64,000 nucleotides of DNA from Gillisella vitis (GCA_009744235.1 WPHV01000001.1:310001-374000); one strand, 5' to 3'. Numbered from the stretch's first letter, positions 1 to 10,254 are shown. Notes: generated by a model not told the origin, from the sequence alone. A program made the numbers and translations.

Positions 1-462
1 GATGCGGTGGGTGGCAATGCCCATACCAAAGCCGTCGAGGAAATGGCCAAGGCACAAGGGGCGGAAACCGTAATCATTTCGGCGGCCATCGAAGCCGAAG
101 TAGCGCAATTGCCTGACGAGGAAGCTGCCGAATTTCTGTCGGCGCTCGGGCTGGAAGAAGCAGGTCTCGACCGGCTGATCCGCGCTGGCTATCACCTGCT
201 CGACCTGATCACCTATTTCACCGTCGGCCCCAAGGAAACCCGTGCCTGGACCATTCCGCGCGGCACCAAGGCGCCCGCCGCCGCAGGCGTGATCCATACC
301 GATTTCGAACGCGGCTTCATCCGCGCCTTCACCATCGCCTATGACGATTACATCACCTACAAGGGCGAAGTCGGCGCCAAGGAAGCTGGCAAGGGCCGTG
401 ACGAAGGCAAGGAATATGTCGTGAATGACGGCGACGTCATCCACTTCCGCTTCAACACCTGA
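1..462 (+). CDS. ychF: Redox-regulated ATPase YchF (C-terminal part, truncated by window start)
   Basis: The frame is open from base 1 to the stop at 460-462, so the true start lies outside the window; 153 residues are visible. They match the end of the YchF/EngD (Obg-family) ATPase: the helical segment [14 protein letters not shown] and then the TGS-like C-terminal domain with [28 protein letters not shown] and the terminal [11 protein letters not shown]. YchF binds ribosomes and hydrolyses ATP and has been linked to oxidative-stress control. A strong terminator follows 33 bases after the stop. The missing N-terminal part would hold the P-loop. Family assignment is secure. Confidence 0.95.
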   Translation, partial: DAVGGNAHTKAVEEMAKAQGAETVIISAAIEAEVAQLPDEEAAEFLSALGLEEAGLDRLIRAGYHLLDLITYFTVGPKETRAWTIPRGTKAPAAAGVIHTDFERGFIRAFTIAYDDYITYKGEVGAKEAGKGRDEGKEYVVNDGDVIHFRFNT

Positions 463-494
463 TCCATATTTGCGACGGTCGAACTGTCAATCAT

Positions 495-533
495 AAGCGG
501 GATGCTCTTCCAAAAGCATCCCGCTTTTATTTT
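495..533 (+). terminator. Rho-independent terminator after ychF
   Basis: Perfect 12-bp inverted repeat AAGCGGGATGCT / AGCATCCCGCTT at 495-506 and 515-526 with an 8-nt loop, followed by a T-rich run. It lies just downstream of the ychF stop and separates it from the next gene. Confidence 0.85.
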
Positions 534-617
534 GCCCTTTAAAACGGTGGCCAACTGGGCAATATCAACCTGTTGGAGCGGTGTGGGTTGCCGCCTCCTG
601 CAACGAGGGGAGTGACC

Positions 618-2114
618 ATGCGTTTGATATCCGTGCCTATCTTGCTTCTATCCGCCGTGCTGATCGACGCACAAGCCAATGCCGCCGATGTTACCCCGAA
701 GGGCGCCAAGGACCTCAAGCAGCAGCTCCTGTCCGCCCTGCCGGACGGCATGGTCAAGGATGCGAGCGCTATGACGGTGCGGGCGCGCAAGAGCGCCTAT
801 GAGGTCCGGGTCAATACCATTGCGCTCTTCGGCATCGAGGCGATCAAATTCACCAAGGCCGTGGGCATCAGCCCGGTCGTTTCCCTCATTCGGCCGCTGG
901 ACGGTGGCCTGTGGCAAATCGACCAGGCAGGCGGGATCGATGTCAAAGGGCAGACCAAGGAGAAAGGCCCCAAGTCCAACTTTCTCTTTTCGGTTGATTC
1001 CTACAGCATGACGGGCATCTACGATCCAACCATCACCTATCTACAATCCGGCACCTACAAGGCCGAGGACATGCGGCTGCGATTGCAGACGGGCGACAGC
1101 TCGACGGACATACGCCTGGACGCAGTCAATTCCACAGTTCAAGGGACGAAGGACGGTGATAATACGATCACGATTGCCAGCACCGGTTCCTATACCAACC
1201 TCGTCGAAACCATAAAGGGTCCGAAAGCGGACCCTGTCGGTGTCCGCGTCGGCTCAGGCGAAAGCTCCGTCAAGATTGAGGGCCTTGCCTACGGGCCGCT
1301 CCAGAAAATGATCCCTATCCTGGTCAGGAACTGGAACAAGCCGCCAATGGATGAGGCTGACAAGAACCTCTTGATCCAGCTGTTCCGCTCGAATTTCCCG
1401 CTTTTCAAGACTATGTCCCAGACCGTGGTCTATCACGACATGCAGGTCGAGACCCCGCAAGGGCCGTTCACCGCCAAGCGTTTCGGCATAGAGACCATGA
1501 TCGACGGCATCAGCAATGGCGCCAGATTCGGCTTCGGCCTTGATCTCGTCGAGCCGCGGATGGTAGCGGGCCTGGTGCCAGCGGCCTATGTGCCGCTCAT
1601 TCCGCAGACCACGACGATCAAGGTGAAGGTGCCCACCGTCAACGCGGCAGATGGCATCAATTACCTGATGGACAATGTCGATTACGATCCCGCCCAGCCG
1701 CTGACACCGCCGCAAAAGAGCGAAATCAGCCGCCGCTTCTTTCCCGATGGCATCGCCACCATTGCCTATGACGGCACCCGTCTGACATCTTCGCTCTATG
1801 ACGTCACGGTTACCGGCAAAACTACGTTTGCCCTGACCGGCAACGACAAACCGCTGGTCGACGTAACAGTAACAGCACGCGATTTCGACAAGACCATTGC
1901 CTATCTCCAGGCCAATGCCAAGCAAACGCCAGAGCTTGGCCAGACAGCATTTTTCCTGCTGATGGCGAAAGGCTTTGCCAAGACACAGGAGGATGGCCAA
2001 CTGCTTTGGCACGTGGAGACGGATCGTACCGGCCAGATCAAGGTCAACGGCAATGCTTTCAGTATTCCGGGTGCCGCTCCAGACCCCGCTCCAGGCACGC
2101 CTCCGGCACCGTAA
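618..2114 (+). CDS. Predicted secreted protein of unknown function
   Basis: 498 residues. I start at ATG 618, which has GAGGGGA seven bases upstream and gives a clean signal peptide (MRLISVPILLLSAVLIDAQANA, cleavage near residue 22); an upstream in-frame start at 573 would add 15 residues and bury the signal. The mature protein is mixed, without further membrane segments, and ends in a proline/alanine-rich tail (PAPGTPPAP). No catalytic motif is obvious. It probably acts in the periplasm. I do not recognise the family. It stands alone between ychF and the MaoC pair. Confidence 0.75.
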   Translation: MRLISVPILLLSAVLIDAQANAADVTPKGAKDLKQQLLSALPDGMVKDASAMTVRARKSAYEVRVNTIALFGIEAIKFTKAVGISPVVSLIRPLDGGLWQIDQAGGIDVKGQTKEKGPKSNFLFSVDSYSMTGIYDPTITYLQSGTYKAEDMRLRLQTGDSSTDIRLDAVNSTVQGTKDGDNTITIASTGSYTNLVETIKGPKADPVGVRVGSGESSVKIEGLAYGPLQKMIPILVRNWNKPPMDEADKNLLIQLFRSNFPLFKTMSQTVVYHDMQVETPQGPFTAKRFGIETMIDGISNGARFGFGLDLVEPRMVAGLVPAAYVPLIPQTTTIKVKVPTVNAADGINYLMDNVDYDPAQPLTPPQKSEISRRFFPDGIATIAYDGTRLTSSLYDVTVTGKTTFALTGNDKPLVDVTVTARDFDKTIAYLQANAKQTPELGQTAFFLLMAKGFAKTQEDGQLLWHVETDRTGQIKVNGNAFSIPGAAPDPAPGTPPAP

Positions 2115-2162
2115 TTCTTGTATCTGTGTTATTAGGGTTCGGATACGCCCAGAGAGGATATT

Positions 2163-2633
2163 ATGCAGACAGACAAATTATATTTTGAAGATTTTCCGGT
2201 TGGTACACGCCTACCGCTTGGCCCCGTTACGGTGGATTTAAACGACATTATAGAGTTTGCCACAGAGTTCGATCCGCAGCCGATGCATCTCGATGCGGCA
2301 GCCGGTGAGGCCAGCATTCTCGGCGGCTTGGCGGCCTCCGGCTGGCATACCTGCGGGCTTTTAATGCGGATGATGATCGACAGCTATATCCTGCGCTCCT
2401 ATTCCGAGGGAGCGCCGGGCATAGACTTCGTGCAGTGGAAAACGCCTGTCCTGGCGGGTGATACCCTGAGCGGCTTTTCCCTGGTTGAAGAGGCCCGGCC
2501 ATTGCGCTCGCGCCCGGGAATCGGTGTCATCACCAGCCGCCATGAACTGGTCAACCAGAAGGGCGAAACCGTCATCGTCGCCCGCAATGCGGCCATGATG
2601 CGCCAGCGCCAACCGGCAGGAGACGTGGCATGA
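2163..2633 (+). CDS. MaoC-like hot-dog fold dehydratase, first of a pair
   Basis: 156 residues. A MaoC/R-specific enoyl-CoA hydratase-type hot-dog domain covers nearly the whole protein. The hydratase motif appears as FATEFDPQPMHLD (residues about 34-46), where the Asp and His of the D-x4-H pattern would be catalytic, followed by the conserved LAASGWHTCGL helix. It overlaps the next MaoC gene by four bases (ATGA), so the two are translationally coupled and may form a heterodimer or act in one acyl-CoA pathway. Substrate unknown. Confidence 0.85.
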   Translation: MQTDKLYFEDFPVGTRLPLGPVTVDLNDIIEFATEFDPQPMHLDAAAGEASILGGLAASGWHTCGLLMRMMIDSYILRSYSEGAPGIDFVQWKTPVLAGDTLSGFSLVEEARPLRSRPGIGVITSRHELVNQKGETVIVARNAAMMRQRQPAGDVA

Positions 2634-3101
2634 GAATGGTCGACCTGTTTCCCTTCGAGCAAAAAGTCGTGCTCGGCACCCGCCATTTCAACGCCGAGGA
2701 CATTATCCGCTTTGCCACAAAATTCGATCCGCAACCCTTCCATGTCGATGCGGAAGCGGCGAAGTCCTACGTCTTCGGCGGTCTCTGCGCTTCCGGTTGG
2801 CACACCTGTTCGGTCTGGATGCGCACCTTTCTCGATTTCATGGGCGAAGCCAACGCCAAAGCCATTGCCGAAGGCGTGACACCGCCGCGACTTGGCCCCT
2901 CGCCCGGCTTTACCGACCTGAAGTGGCTGAAACCGGTCTATGCCGGAGACGACATTACCTATAGCCTGACGGCACAAAACAGCCGTGCGCTCAGATCGCG
3001 TCCCGGTTGGCACCTCCACGCCAGCGTTGCCGAGGGTATGAACCAGAAGGGCGAGCCGGTGCTGCATTTCGTCAGCACCGTGCTTGAACAGGAGAATGAC
3101 A

Positions 3102-3115
<14 letters not shown>
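2630..3115 (+). CDS. MaoC-like hot-dog fold dehydratase, second of a pair
   Basis: 161 residues and clearly paralogous to the preceding gene: FATKFDPQPFHVD carries the same candidate catalytic Asp and His, followed by GGLCASGWHTCSVW. ATG 2630 overlaps the upstream stop; an alternative ATG lies two codons later. Its end overlaps the start of the glutathione peroxidase gene, so the three genes look like one transcript. The tandem probably arose by duplication. The exact acyl-CoA substrate cannot be read from sequence. Confidence 0.85.
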
Positions 3116-3581
<466 letters not shown>

Positions 3582-3586
3582 GGGCG

Positions 3587-4387
3587 ATGGGCCGGATGCA
3601 GGACTTTCAGTCATTCCGGCCCAGAGACCCACGGCTTCGCGCCGTTTGCGCCCAAAGTAAACACAGATTTTCTCGACACACCCACGACGAGTTCGGCATC
3701 GGGCTGCTCGTCAATGGCGGGCAGATATCGGCCTCTGGCCGGGGCCAGGTGACGGCTGAGCCCGGCAACATCATCACCGTCAATCCCGGAGAGGTGCATG
3801 ACGGCGCGCCACTCGATGACCACGGCCGACATTGGCTGATGCTCTATATGGAGCCGGCGTTTCTCAACGACATGCAGACGGATCTAGGCGAGACCGGACA
3901 GGTTGAATTCGAAAGACCGGTCTTCGACAAGCCGGATTGGGCGACCCGGTACTACCGTGCCTTTCAAGCCATGCGCGAAGGCAAAGGGTCAGCGGCAGCC
4001 CTGGCCCAAGACGAGACCCTGATTGACCTGCTGGCGCCACTGATCTCTTGGCGAAGCAACGCAGTGCGGCCGAAGAACGATCCGACCATGGGGCGGGTCA
4101 GGCAGATGATCTGTGACGACCCGGCGGCAAATCCATCCCTCCAGGACTTGGCCACTGTCGCAAATGCCAGCCGGTTCCAAACGCTGCGGGCTTTCCAGGC
4201 CATGACCGGGCTGACGCCCCATGCCTATATTCTGCAGCAGCGCGCCAACCGGGCCCGCCGCCTGATTCTATTGGGTAAGAGCAGCCTTGCCGACATCGCC
4301 GCTACCTGCGGCTATGCCGACCAGAGCCATATGACGCGAGAATTCAAACGCCGATATGGCCTCACACCTGCGGCTTTTCGGGCCTGA
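3587..4387 (+). CDS. AraC-family transcriptional regulator
   Basis: 266 residues. The N-terminal half is a cupin-like AraC ligand-binding domain (HTHDEFGIGLLVNGG, then PGNIITVNPGEVHDG). The C-terminal hundred residues form two helix-turn-helix motifs: NPSLQDLATVANASRFQTLRAFQ and the AraC signature with LADIAATCGYADQSHMTREFKRRYG. The gene begins five bases after the peroxidase stop. It sits directly in front of a LysE-type exporter, a common pairing in which the regulator controls the exporter, so amino-acid-responsive control of the next gene is likely (inference). Confidence 0.92.
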   Translation: MGRMQDFQSFRPRDPRLRAVCAQSKHRFSRHTHDEFGIGLLVNGGQISASGRGQVTAEPGNIITVNPGEVHDGAPLDDHGRHWLMLYMEPAFLNDMQTDLGETGQVEFERPVFDKPDWATRYYRAFQAMREGKGSAAALAQDETLIDLLAPLISWRSNAVRPKNDPTMGRVRQMICDDPAANPSLQDLATVANASRFQTLRAFQAMTGLTPHAYILQQRANRARRLILLGKSSLADIAATCGYADQSHMTREFKRRYGLTPAAFRA

Positions 4388-4470
4388 GAGGAACCTGCAA
4401 TTCCATTCAAGACCGGACGGGCAAGTGGTGACCAAATGGCGCAAGGATCAACACAGCGCGGTCGCTCATC

Positions 4471-5082
4471 ATGCCTCTCGATTTTTACCTGACATCCCTC
4501 ATCATCGTCGCAACACCCGGAACCGGAGCGCTTTACACTCTGACTGTCGCACTGTCCGGCGGATGGCGAGCCGCAACCATTGCCGCCTTCGGCTGCACGC
4601 TCGGCATTCTTCCGCATATGGCAGCAGCCAGTTTTGGCCTGGCAGCGATACTGGCCGCAAATGAAACCCTCTTCCAAGCGGTCAAAATCGGCGGTGTCGT
4701 CTATTTGCTCTATATGGCAGCCAGCCTCTGGCGCGGCGGCGAAATCGAGATGAGCCAGGAGCAAAGCCAGCCGTACAATGCCTTGCGAATCATCGGCAAG
4801 GCCGTGCTGATCAACCTGCTGAACCCGAAACTCTCGCTGTTTTTCCTGGCCTTCCTGCCGCAATTCGTTGATGGCAAGGCCCCGCAGGCCATCAGGCAAT
4901 TCGTCCTCTGCTCGGGCCTGTTCATGGCGATGACATTCATCGTCTTCGCCCTCTATGGATGGATGGCAAGCGGATTGCGCAAGCATATCCTCTCAAAGCC
5001 AAGAACGGTCAAAACGCTCTACAAAGGATTTTCTGCCGCATTCCTGTTGATGAGCGTCAGACTGGCGCTGGCCGAGCGCTGA
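4471..5082 (+). CDS. LysE/RhtB-family amino acid exporter
   Basis: 203 residues with about six hydrophobic segments. The N-terminus MPLDFYLTSLIIVATPGTGALYTL matches the LysE/RhtB family, including the conserved ATPGTG turn, and LINLLNPKLSLFFLAFLPQF is the second family motif. Such proteins export amino acids or related metabolites across the inner membrane. The AraC regulator upstream is the likely controller. The substrate cannot be predicted. Confidence 0.92.
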   Translation: MPLDFYLTSLIIVATPGTGALYTLTVALSGGWRAATIAAFGCTLGILPHMAAASFGLAAILAANETLFQAVKIGGVVYLLYMAASLWRGGEIEMSQEQSQPYNALRIIGKAVLINLLNPKLSLFFLAFLPQFVDGKAPQAIRQFVLCSGLFMAMTFIVFALYGWMASGLRKHILSKPRTVKTLYKGFSAAFLLMSVRLALAER

Positions 5083-5107
5083 CACGAAGCGAACAAACAA
5101 CGCCGGG

Positions 5108-6013
5108 CTATTCGGCAGCGGCCAGTCTTTCACGGCAAACCACCTCTACAGCCGTCTGCAATCGTGTGACCGCATCGAACAGCCAGTCAAGCTCTTCAGA
5201 GGTCACCTTGTATTGGGTGGAATAGCGAGCCTCGACATAAGCGCGATGCAGCCGGTCAAAACAACGACGTGCCAAGCGGTTTTTCGGCGGCCAGACGTCT
5301 CGAAGACGGACGTCATAGCTCTCAGCCAAGGGCCTGAGCTTCCGAAGGCTATGAAGCGGTGGGCTATAGAGAGTGAAAACCAGCAGGACGCAGTGATAAA
5401 AGCGTTCCGTGGCCTGATGGAGGTTGAAAGCCGCCTGTTTGAGTTGCATGTCCTTACTGGCATAGCCCGCCAGTGTCACATTATAGACAGCGCTCGGAAA
5501 CCAGTCATCGAAATAGGCTTGCGCTCGCGCTTGTCTCTCTTCGGCAGTGATCGGCTTCGGCTCGGCAAAGCCATAGCCCGCCACCTCGTAAAGAGGAATG
5601 CCATCGCTGATAACATCGACGAAAAACGGCAGTCCCTGGGCCAGCTTGTCGTTCACGTCATGAAGCGAATGGACGATGAAATTTACCGGGGTTTTCAGGC
5701 GCTTGGTGACCTGCTCTTCGCGGATGATGCGGTCATGGGCGGCGCGCCAAAATTCATCCTCGTCGGCAAAGGTCTCCGTGTTGACCACGACCAGTATATC
5801 GTAATCCGAGTAGTAGCCGCTGGCATGGTCCTCGACCCAGTTGCCACGCGCGTAGGAGCCGAACAGGAGGACCTTGAGAATCTGGCCGCCCTTGTTCTTG
5901 GCCGAAAGCCGACCCTTCTGCGCCTCATCGAATTCCTCGAAGAGAATTTTCAGAACACGATCCAGCTCCCGCCTTTTGCGCAGCGGCAAATGAGCTAGAA
6001 GATCGTGATCCAT
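5108..6013 (-). CDS. MNT nucleotidyltransferase - HEPN fusion protein
   Basis: 301 residues in two parts. Residues about 45-80 hold the minimal nucleotidyltransferase motif GSYARG (52-57) followed by SDYDILVVV, with the metal-binding Asp pair D70/D72. Residues about 165-295 form an all-helical HEPN-type domain (NLHQATERFYHCVLLVF). As separate genes, MNT and HEPN proteins often form a toxin-antitoxin pair in which the MNT protein AMPylates the HEPN RNase; here both are in one chain. I do not see an unambiguous R-x4-6-H RNase motif, so the HEPN part may be structural. The next gene, apt, lies 31 bases upstream on the same strand. Confidence 0.85.
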   Translation of the reverse strand: MDHDLLAHLPLRKRRELDRVLKILFEEFDEAQKGRLSAKNKGGQILKVLLFGSYARGNWVEDHASGYYSDYDILVVVNTETFADEDEFWRAAHDRIIREEQVTKRLKTPVNFIVHSLHDVNDKLAQGLPFFVDVISDGIPLYEVAGYGFAEPKPITAEERQARAQAYFDDWFPSAVYNVTLAGYASKDMQLKQAAFNLHQATERFYHCVLLVFTLYSPPLHSLRKLRPLAESYDVRLRDVWPPKNRLARRCFDRLHRAYVEARYSTQYKVTSEELDWLFDAVTRLQTAVEVVCRERLAAAE

Positions 6014-6044
6014 CGCGGCATCCGTCGTTTCGGTTCAATAAAGA

Positions 6045-6587
6045 TCAATGCCCGGAAAATTCCACCAGCGTGCGCACTTCAACACCTAGCGCTTCCAGCT
6101 TCTTGCGGCCGCCGAGATCCGGCAGGTCGATGACGAAGCAGGCGGAGACGACGTCGGCGCCGATCTGACGCAGTAGCTGCACTGCGCCGACGGCGGTGCC
6201 GCCGGTGGCGATCAGGTCGTCGACCAGAATGACCTTTTCGCCGGGTTGGACGGCATCGACGTGCATTTCCATCTCGTCCACGCCATATTCCAGGCTATAG
6301 GCGATACGCACCGTTGTGTGCGGCAGCTTGCCTTTCTTGCGGATCGGCACGAAACCGGCAGACAGCTGATGCGCCACCGCTCCGCCCAGAATGAAGCCGC
6401 GTGCTTCCATGCCAGCGATCTTGTCGATCTTCAACCCGGCATAGGGTTGCACTAGTTCATCGACGGCGCGGCGAAAAGCGCGTGGATTGCCGAGCAGCGT
6501 GGTGATATCGCGAAACACGATGCCGGGCTTGGGATAATCCGGAATGGAGCGGATAGCGGCGGAAAGTTCCTGGGAAATCTGTGTCAT
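6045..6587 (-). CDS. apt: Adenine phosphoribosyltransferase
   Basis: 180 residues, the normal length. It converts adenine and PRPP to AMP in purine salvage in the cytoplasm. The PRPP-binding motif [14 protein letters not shown] is intact and followed by the usual [14 protein letters not shown]. The N-terminal part has [21 protein letters not shown], diagnostic of Apt, and [16 protein letters not shown] at 6587 fits the family start. It is followed on the same strand by the MNT-HEPN gene. Confidence 0.97.
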   Translation of the reverse strand: MTQISQELSAAIRSIPDYPKPGIVFRDITTLLGNPRAFRRAVDELVQPYAGLKIDKIAGMEARGFILGGAVAHQLSAGFVPIRKKGKLPHTTVRIAYSLEYGVDEMEMHVDAVQPGEKVILVDDLIATGGTAVGAVQLLRQIGADVVSACFVIDLPDLGGRKKLEALGVEVRTLVEFSGH

Positions 6588-6746
6588 GGTCTGCCCGGCT
6601 GACGGAATTTCTAGTTGCGCCGGACCCTACTGCATAAAATCTTAAATCGGAATCAATTTAAGGCTCTGTCCAGAGGGAATATGTTCTGCCATCCCACAGC
6701 CATCGCCGCGGCGTGTCTTATGGTATTTGGGTGAAACGAAAGACGA

Positions 6747-6772
6747 AAAAGGCGGCCCGAAAGCCGCCTTTT
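6747..6772 (-). terminator. Terminator of the petABC operon
   Basis: Inverted repeat AAAAGGCGGC / GCCGCCTTTT at 6747-6756 and 6763-6772. Read on the minus strand it forms a GC-rich hairpin followed by a run of T, 26 bases after the cytochrome c1 stop. Confidence 0.85.
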
Positions 6773-6798
6773 CGAAATTGCGTCACCCCAAGGGTCAA

Positions 6799-7653
6799 TC
6801 AATGCCCCTTGTTGGCATAGACCGATTTTTTGGTCAGGTAGACCAGGCCGGAGAAAATCAGCAAGAAAACCATGACCATGAAGCCAGTGCGCTTGCGTTC
6901 CTCCAGATGCGGCTCGGCAGCCCACATCAGGAAAGCCGAGACGTCCTTGGCATATTGATCGACGGTCTGCGGCGCGCCATCGTCATAAGTCACCTGCCCC
7001 TCGCTGAGCGGCGGAGCCATGGCAAGGGCCGAGGCGGCAGAGAAATACGGGTTATAATGGGTGCCTTCGGCCACCGTCACGCCAGCCGGCGGGTCCTGAT
7101 AGCCGGTCAGCAGCGCGTGGATATAATCCGGCCCGCCCTCCTGATATTGCGTGAAGATATCAAAGATGAAGGTCGGGAAACCACGCTCGATGCCGCGTGC
7201 CTTGGCCAGCAACGACATGTCCGGTGGTGCGGCGCCATTATTGGCAGCAGCGGCGGCTTCATGGTTGGGGAAGGGCGACGGGAAATGATCCGAAGGCACG
7301 GCCTTGCGGGCATACATTTCGCCGGATGCGTTCGGCCCGTCCTGCACTTCGTATTCGGCGGCAAAGGTCTTCACCTGCGCTTCCGAATAGCCAAGGCCTT
7401 CCAGCGTGCGGAAGGAAACCAGGTTCATGGAATGGCAGGCGGAACAGACTTCCTTGTAAATCTTCAGTCCGCGCTGCAATTGTCCCTTGTCATATTTACC
7501 GAAAGGCCCGGAAAAACTCCATTCCACCGGGGCTGGCTTATGAATGGGGTAATGGGGCGTTTCGCCTTCCGCATGTTCCTGCGCAAGCGCTGCGGAAAAG
7601 CCGAGACCGGTGGCGAATGCCAGCGACAGGAGGCTTGTGGCAAGCTTCTTCAT
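6799..7653 (-). CDS. petC: Cytochrome c1 of the bc1 complex
   Basis: 284 residues starting at ATG 7653, which gives a signal peptide (MKKLATSLLSLAFATGLGFSAALAQ); the frame extends 11 residues further upstream without that logic. The heme c site CSACH lies in EVCSACHSMNLVSF, and the axial Met is expected in the later ALAMAPPLSEGQV segment. A single C-terminal membrane anchor (GFMVMVFLLIFSGLVYLT) holds the periplasmic domain. It is the electron outlet of the ubiquinol-cytochrome c reductase. It is the last gene of the petABC operon. Confidence 0.96.
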   Translation of the reverse strand: MKKLATSLLSLAFATGLGFSAALAQEHAEGETPHYPIHKPAPVEWSFSGPFGKYDKGQLQRGLKIYKEVCSACHSMNLVSFRTLEGLGYSEAQVKTFAAEYEVQDGPNASGEMYARKAVPSDHFPSPFPNHEAAAAANNGAAPPDMSLLAKARGIERGFPTFIFDIFTQYQEGGPDYIHALLTGYQDPPAGVTVAEGTHYNPYFSAASALAMAPPLSEGQVTYDDGAPQTVDQYAKDVSAFLMWAAEPHLEERKRTGFMVMVFLLIFSGLVYLTKKSVYANKGH

Positions 7654-7678
7654 TGAGTTTATCCTCTCCCTGCCTGTC

Positions 7679-8944
7679 TCAGACATGCGCTTCGGTTTTG
7701 CCGGCTTTGGCCAGAACAGCCTCGGTAATGGAGTTCGGCACGCGCCTTGGCGTTTCCAGCAGACCGAGCAGCGGCATGATCACCAGGAAAAAGCCGAAGT
7801 AATACAGCGTCCCGAACTGCGCCATGGTGGTGAATGTATCCGTCGGCTGACGTGAACCGAGCCAACCCAGCAAAATGCAATCGGCGACAAAGATCCAGAA
7901 GAACAGCTTGTACCAGGGACGGTACACGGCGGAACGCACCTTGGACGTATCCAGCCAGGGCAGGAAGAACAAGACGATGATCGCCCCGAACATCACCAAC
8001 ACGCCACCCAGCTTGGAATCGATGAACAGCACGTTGAAGGTGATGGCGCGCAGCATGGCGTAGAACGGCAGGAAATACCATTCAGGCACGATATGTGCCG
8101 GGGTCTTCAACGGATCGGCCATGATGTAGTTGTCGGGATGGCCGAGGAAGTTCGGCATGTAGAAGATGAACCAGGCATAGGCGATCAGGAAGATCGACAC
8201 GCCGAAGGCGTCCTTCAGCGTCGCATAGGGCGTGAACGGCACCGTGTCGGTCTTTGACTTCACCTCAACCCCGGTAGGATTGGTCTGCCCGGTGACATGC
8301 AGTGCCCAGATATGCAGGATAACCACGCCTGCGATCATGAAGGGCAGCAGGTAATGCAGCGAGAAGAAGCGGTTCAGCGTTGGCTGATCGACGGCGAAGC
8401 CACCAAGCAGGAAGGTCTGTATCCACTCGCCCACATAAGGAAAGGCCGAGAAGAAGCCGGTGATAACGGTTGCACCCCAGAAGGACATCTGGCCCCAGGG
8501 CAGAACGTAGCCCATGAAGGCAGTCGCCATCATCAGCAGGAAGATCACAACACCGAGAATCCAGAGGATTTCGCGGGGCGCCTTGTAGGACCCATAGTAA
8601 AGACCGCGGGCGATATGCAGGTAGACGGCGATAAAGAAGAAGGACGCGCCATTGGCATGCATATAGCGCAGCAGCCAACCATGGTTGACGTCGCGCATGA
8701 TCTTTTCGACGGAGTTGAAAGCAACAGTGGTATCAGCGGTATAATGCATGGCCAGCACGACGCCGGTCAGGATCTGCACGATCAGCATCACGGCCAGCAT
8801 GGCACCGAATGTATAGGCGTAGTTCAGATTGCGCGGTACGGGAAAAGCAATGAAACTATCATAGACCAAGCGCGGCAAGGGTAGCCGCTGATCGATCCAC
8901 CGTGTCAGCCCGCTCGAAGGCTGGTAACTGGAATGCCCACTCAT
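7679..8944 (-). CDS. petB: Cytochrome b of the bc1 complex
   Basis: 421 residues with eight transmembrane helices. It holds the two b hemes and the quinol sites of complex III. Recognisable parts are [44 protein letters not shown] (the Qo-site region) and [14 protein letters not shown] (the PEWY motif, here PEWYFLP). I start at ATG 8944 because GGGGGAGAG lies just upstream; the preceding in-frame TTG is less likely. It sits between the Rieske and cytochrome c1 genes. Confidence 0.97.
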   Translation of the reverse strand: MSGHSSYQPSSGLTRWIDQRLPLPRLVYDSFIAFPVPRNLNYAYTFGAMLAVMLIVQILTGVVLAMHYTADTTVAFNSVEKIMRDVNHGWLLRYMHANGASFFFIAVYLHIARGLYYGSYKAPREILWILGVVIFLLMMATAFMGYVLPWGQMSFWGATVITGFFSAFPYVGEWIQTFLLGGFAVDQPTLNRFFSLHYLLPFMIAGVVILHIWALHVTGQTNPTGVEVKSKTDTVPFTPYATLKDAFGVSIFLIAYAWFIFYMPNFLGHPDNYIMADPLKTPAHIVPEWYFLPFYAMLRAITFNVLFIDSKLGGVLVMFGAIIVLFFLPWLDTSKVRSAVYRPWYKLFFWIFVADCILLGWLGSRQPTDTFTTMAQFGTLYYFGFFLVIMPLLGLLETPRRVPNSITEAVLAKAGKTEAHV

Positions 8945-8957
8945 CAATCTCTCCCCC

Positions 8958-9554
8958 TCAGCCGATCTTGATCACGGTATTGGATACGAACCCATAATTT
9001 GGAATATGCAGGTTTTCCGGCGCCGGGCCTTTGCGGATACGGCCAGCCGTATCGTAGACCGAGCCATGACAGGGACAGAACCACCCGCCATATTCCCCGG
9101 CCTGACCAAGCGGTACGCAGCCGAGATGGGTGCAGGAGCCGATCATCACGATCCAGTTTTCCTTGCCCTGCCCCGCCGAGCGGGCAAGATCGGTCGCCTG
9201 GGCGTCGTCGCCGGCATTGGCGTTGCGCGCCACCGGGTCCTTCAGCTGGGCAATCGGCACGCCCTTGGCCTCTTCCACTTCCTTGTCGGTGCGGTTGCGG
9301 ATGAAGACCGGCTTGCCGCGCCATTTGACCGTCAGTGACATGCCCGGCTGAAGCGCCGAGACATCTACCTCGATAGAGGCCAAAGCCAGGGTCGAGGCAT
9401 CGGGCCGCATCTGGTCGATAAAGGGCCAGGCCACAGCCGCAACGCCAACTGCGCCCGCCATGCCGGTGGCGAGATAAAGGAAGTCGCGGCGCGTCGGCTC
9501 GCCCGCGCCCATGCCTCCGCCCGCAGTTTCAGTCTGTGTATTGTGTTCGCTCAC
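8958..9554 (-). CDS. petA: Rieske iron-sulfur subunit of the bc1 complex
   Basis: 198 residues from GTG 9554 ([12 protein letters not shown]), close to the family length; the open frame continues 28 codons upstream but those residues do not look like a Rieske start. A twin-arginine signal anchor ([19 protein letters not shown]) is followed by the 2Fe-2S cluster motifs CTHLGC and CPCHGS. First gene of the minus-strand petABC operon, 13 bases before cytochrome b. Its promoter must lie in the long region 9555-10254. Confidence 0.95.
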   Translation of the reverse strand: MSEHNTQTETAGGGMGAGEPTRRDFLYLATGMAGAVGVAAVAWPFIDQMRPDASTLALASIEVDVSALQPGMSLTVKWRGKPVFIRNRTDKEVEEAKGVPIAQLKDPVARNANAGDDAQATDLARSAGQGKENWIVMIGSCTHLGCVPLGQAGEYGGWFCPCHGSVYDTAGRIRKGPAPENLHIPNYGFVSNTVIKIG

Positions 9555-10254
9555 GGTCAAACCATCCTCTTCGCATCGCCTGCGACAAACCGTTGGAGCG
9601 CCATGGGTCACTCTCACCCGCAAAGGACGCTCGATCACTTTTCATCCACCGTAATACCCGTTCAACGAGCAGGTCCTACGGCAGCGGTCCCCCTGACGGC
9701 ATCCATGACGCCACAAAATCGCCATGGATTCTCCGCCTCCAAGTCAATTTCTATGCGCGCTGGTGAAATCTGTCCAGTGTTCAACCGCATCAGAGGCAAC
9801 ATGTCGCGGAAAACTTTAGGAAAACCAGGGATAAAAATTCCCCTGCAATTGCAGGGATTTGCGCTTTATCAAGAGCCAGGACACGAGAAGAGCCCGGTTT
9901 TTCACGCTTTTGGCTGCGAACCTGATTTGAAAAAAGTCAAGACTTGTGCAATGCGCAAGTGACTGTTGCGCTGCAAAATTTTCGTGATCCGCATGTGTAA
10001 TCGTTGTGAGTTGACCTCGGGATTTTGGCAGTCTCGTTATGAAGCCCAAGGGTGCAAGCTTGATTGCCGGATATTGTCTTTTCGGAAATCAGGTTCCGTG
10101 CCATCTGACAGGCCGTATGCGCGGTGCTGGAAGCATGGGACGACAACCGGAACCGGCTTAAAGATAAAATCATGCAACAAATAGAAAGTGTTATAGAAAC
10201 GCAGTCGACACCCTATAGGCTGCATGACACTGCAATCCCGCAAAAGGCAAGAAG
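9555..10254. other. Long intergenic region upstream of petABC, with a 16-bp palindrome
   Basis: About 700 bases without a convincing gene. The short frames on both strands have no ribosome site and no protein-like composition. It separates divergent petA (minus) and the plus-strand endonuclease/exonuclease/phosphatase-family gene, so it must hold both promoters. The only clear structure is the perfect palindrome CCCTGCAATTGCAGGG at 9841-9856. Confidence 0.6.
9841..9856. promoter_or_regulatory. Perfect 16-bp palindrome, candidate operator upstream of petABC
   Basis: CCCTGCAATTGCAGGG reads the same on both strands and is flanked by near-symmetric AAATTC / ATTT. It lies 287 bases before the petA start and about 400 before the divergent gene. 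No T-run follows, so a terminator is unlikely. The binding factor is unknown. Confidence 0.35.

Noticed and set aside
6727-7656. 309-codon plus-strand frame opposite cytochrome c1
   Set aside because: Shadow of petC; no ribosome site, no domain.
9543-9962. 139-codon frame in the region upstream of petA
   Set aside because: No ribosome site, odd composition, overlaps the petA start and the palindrome; considered non-coding.
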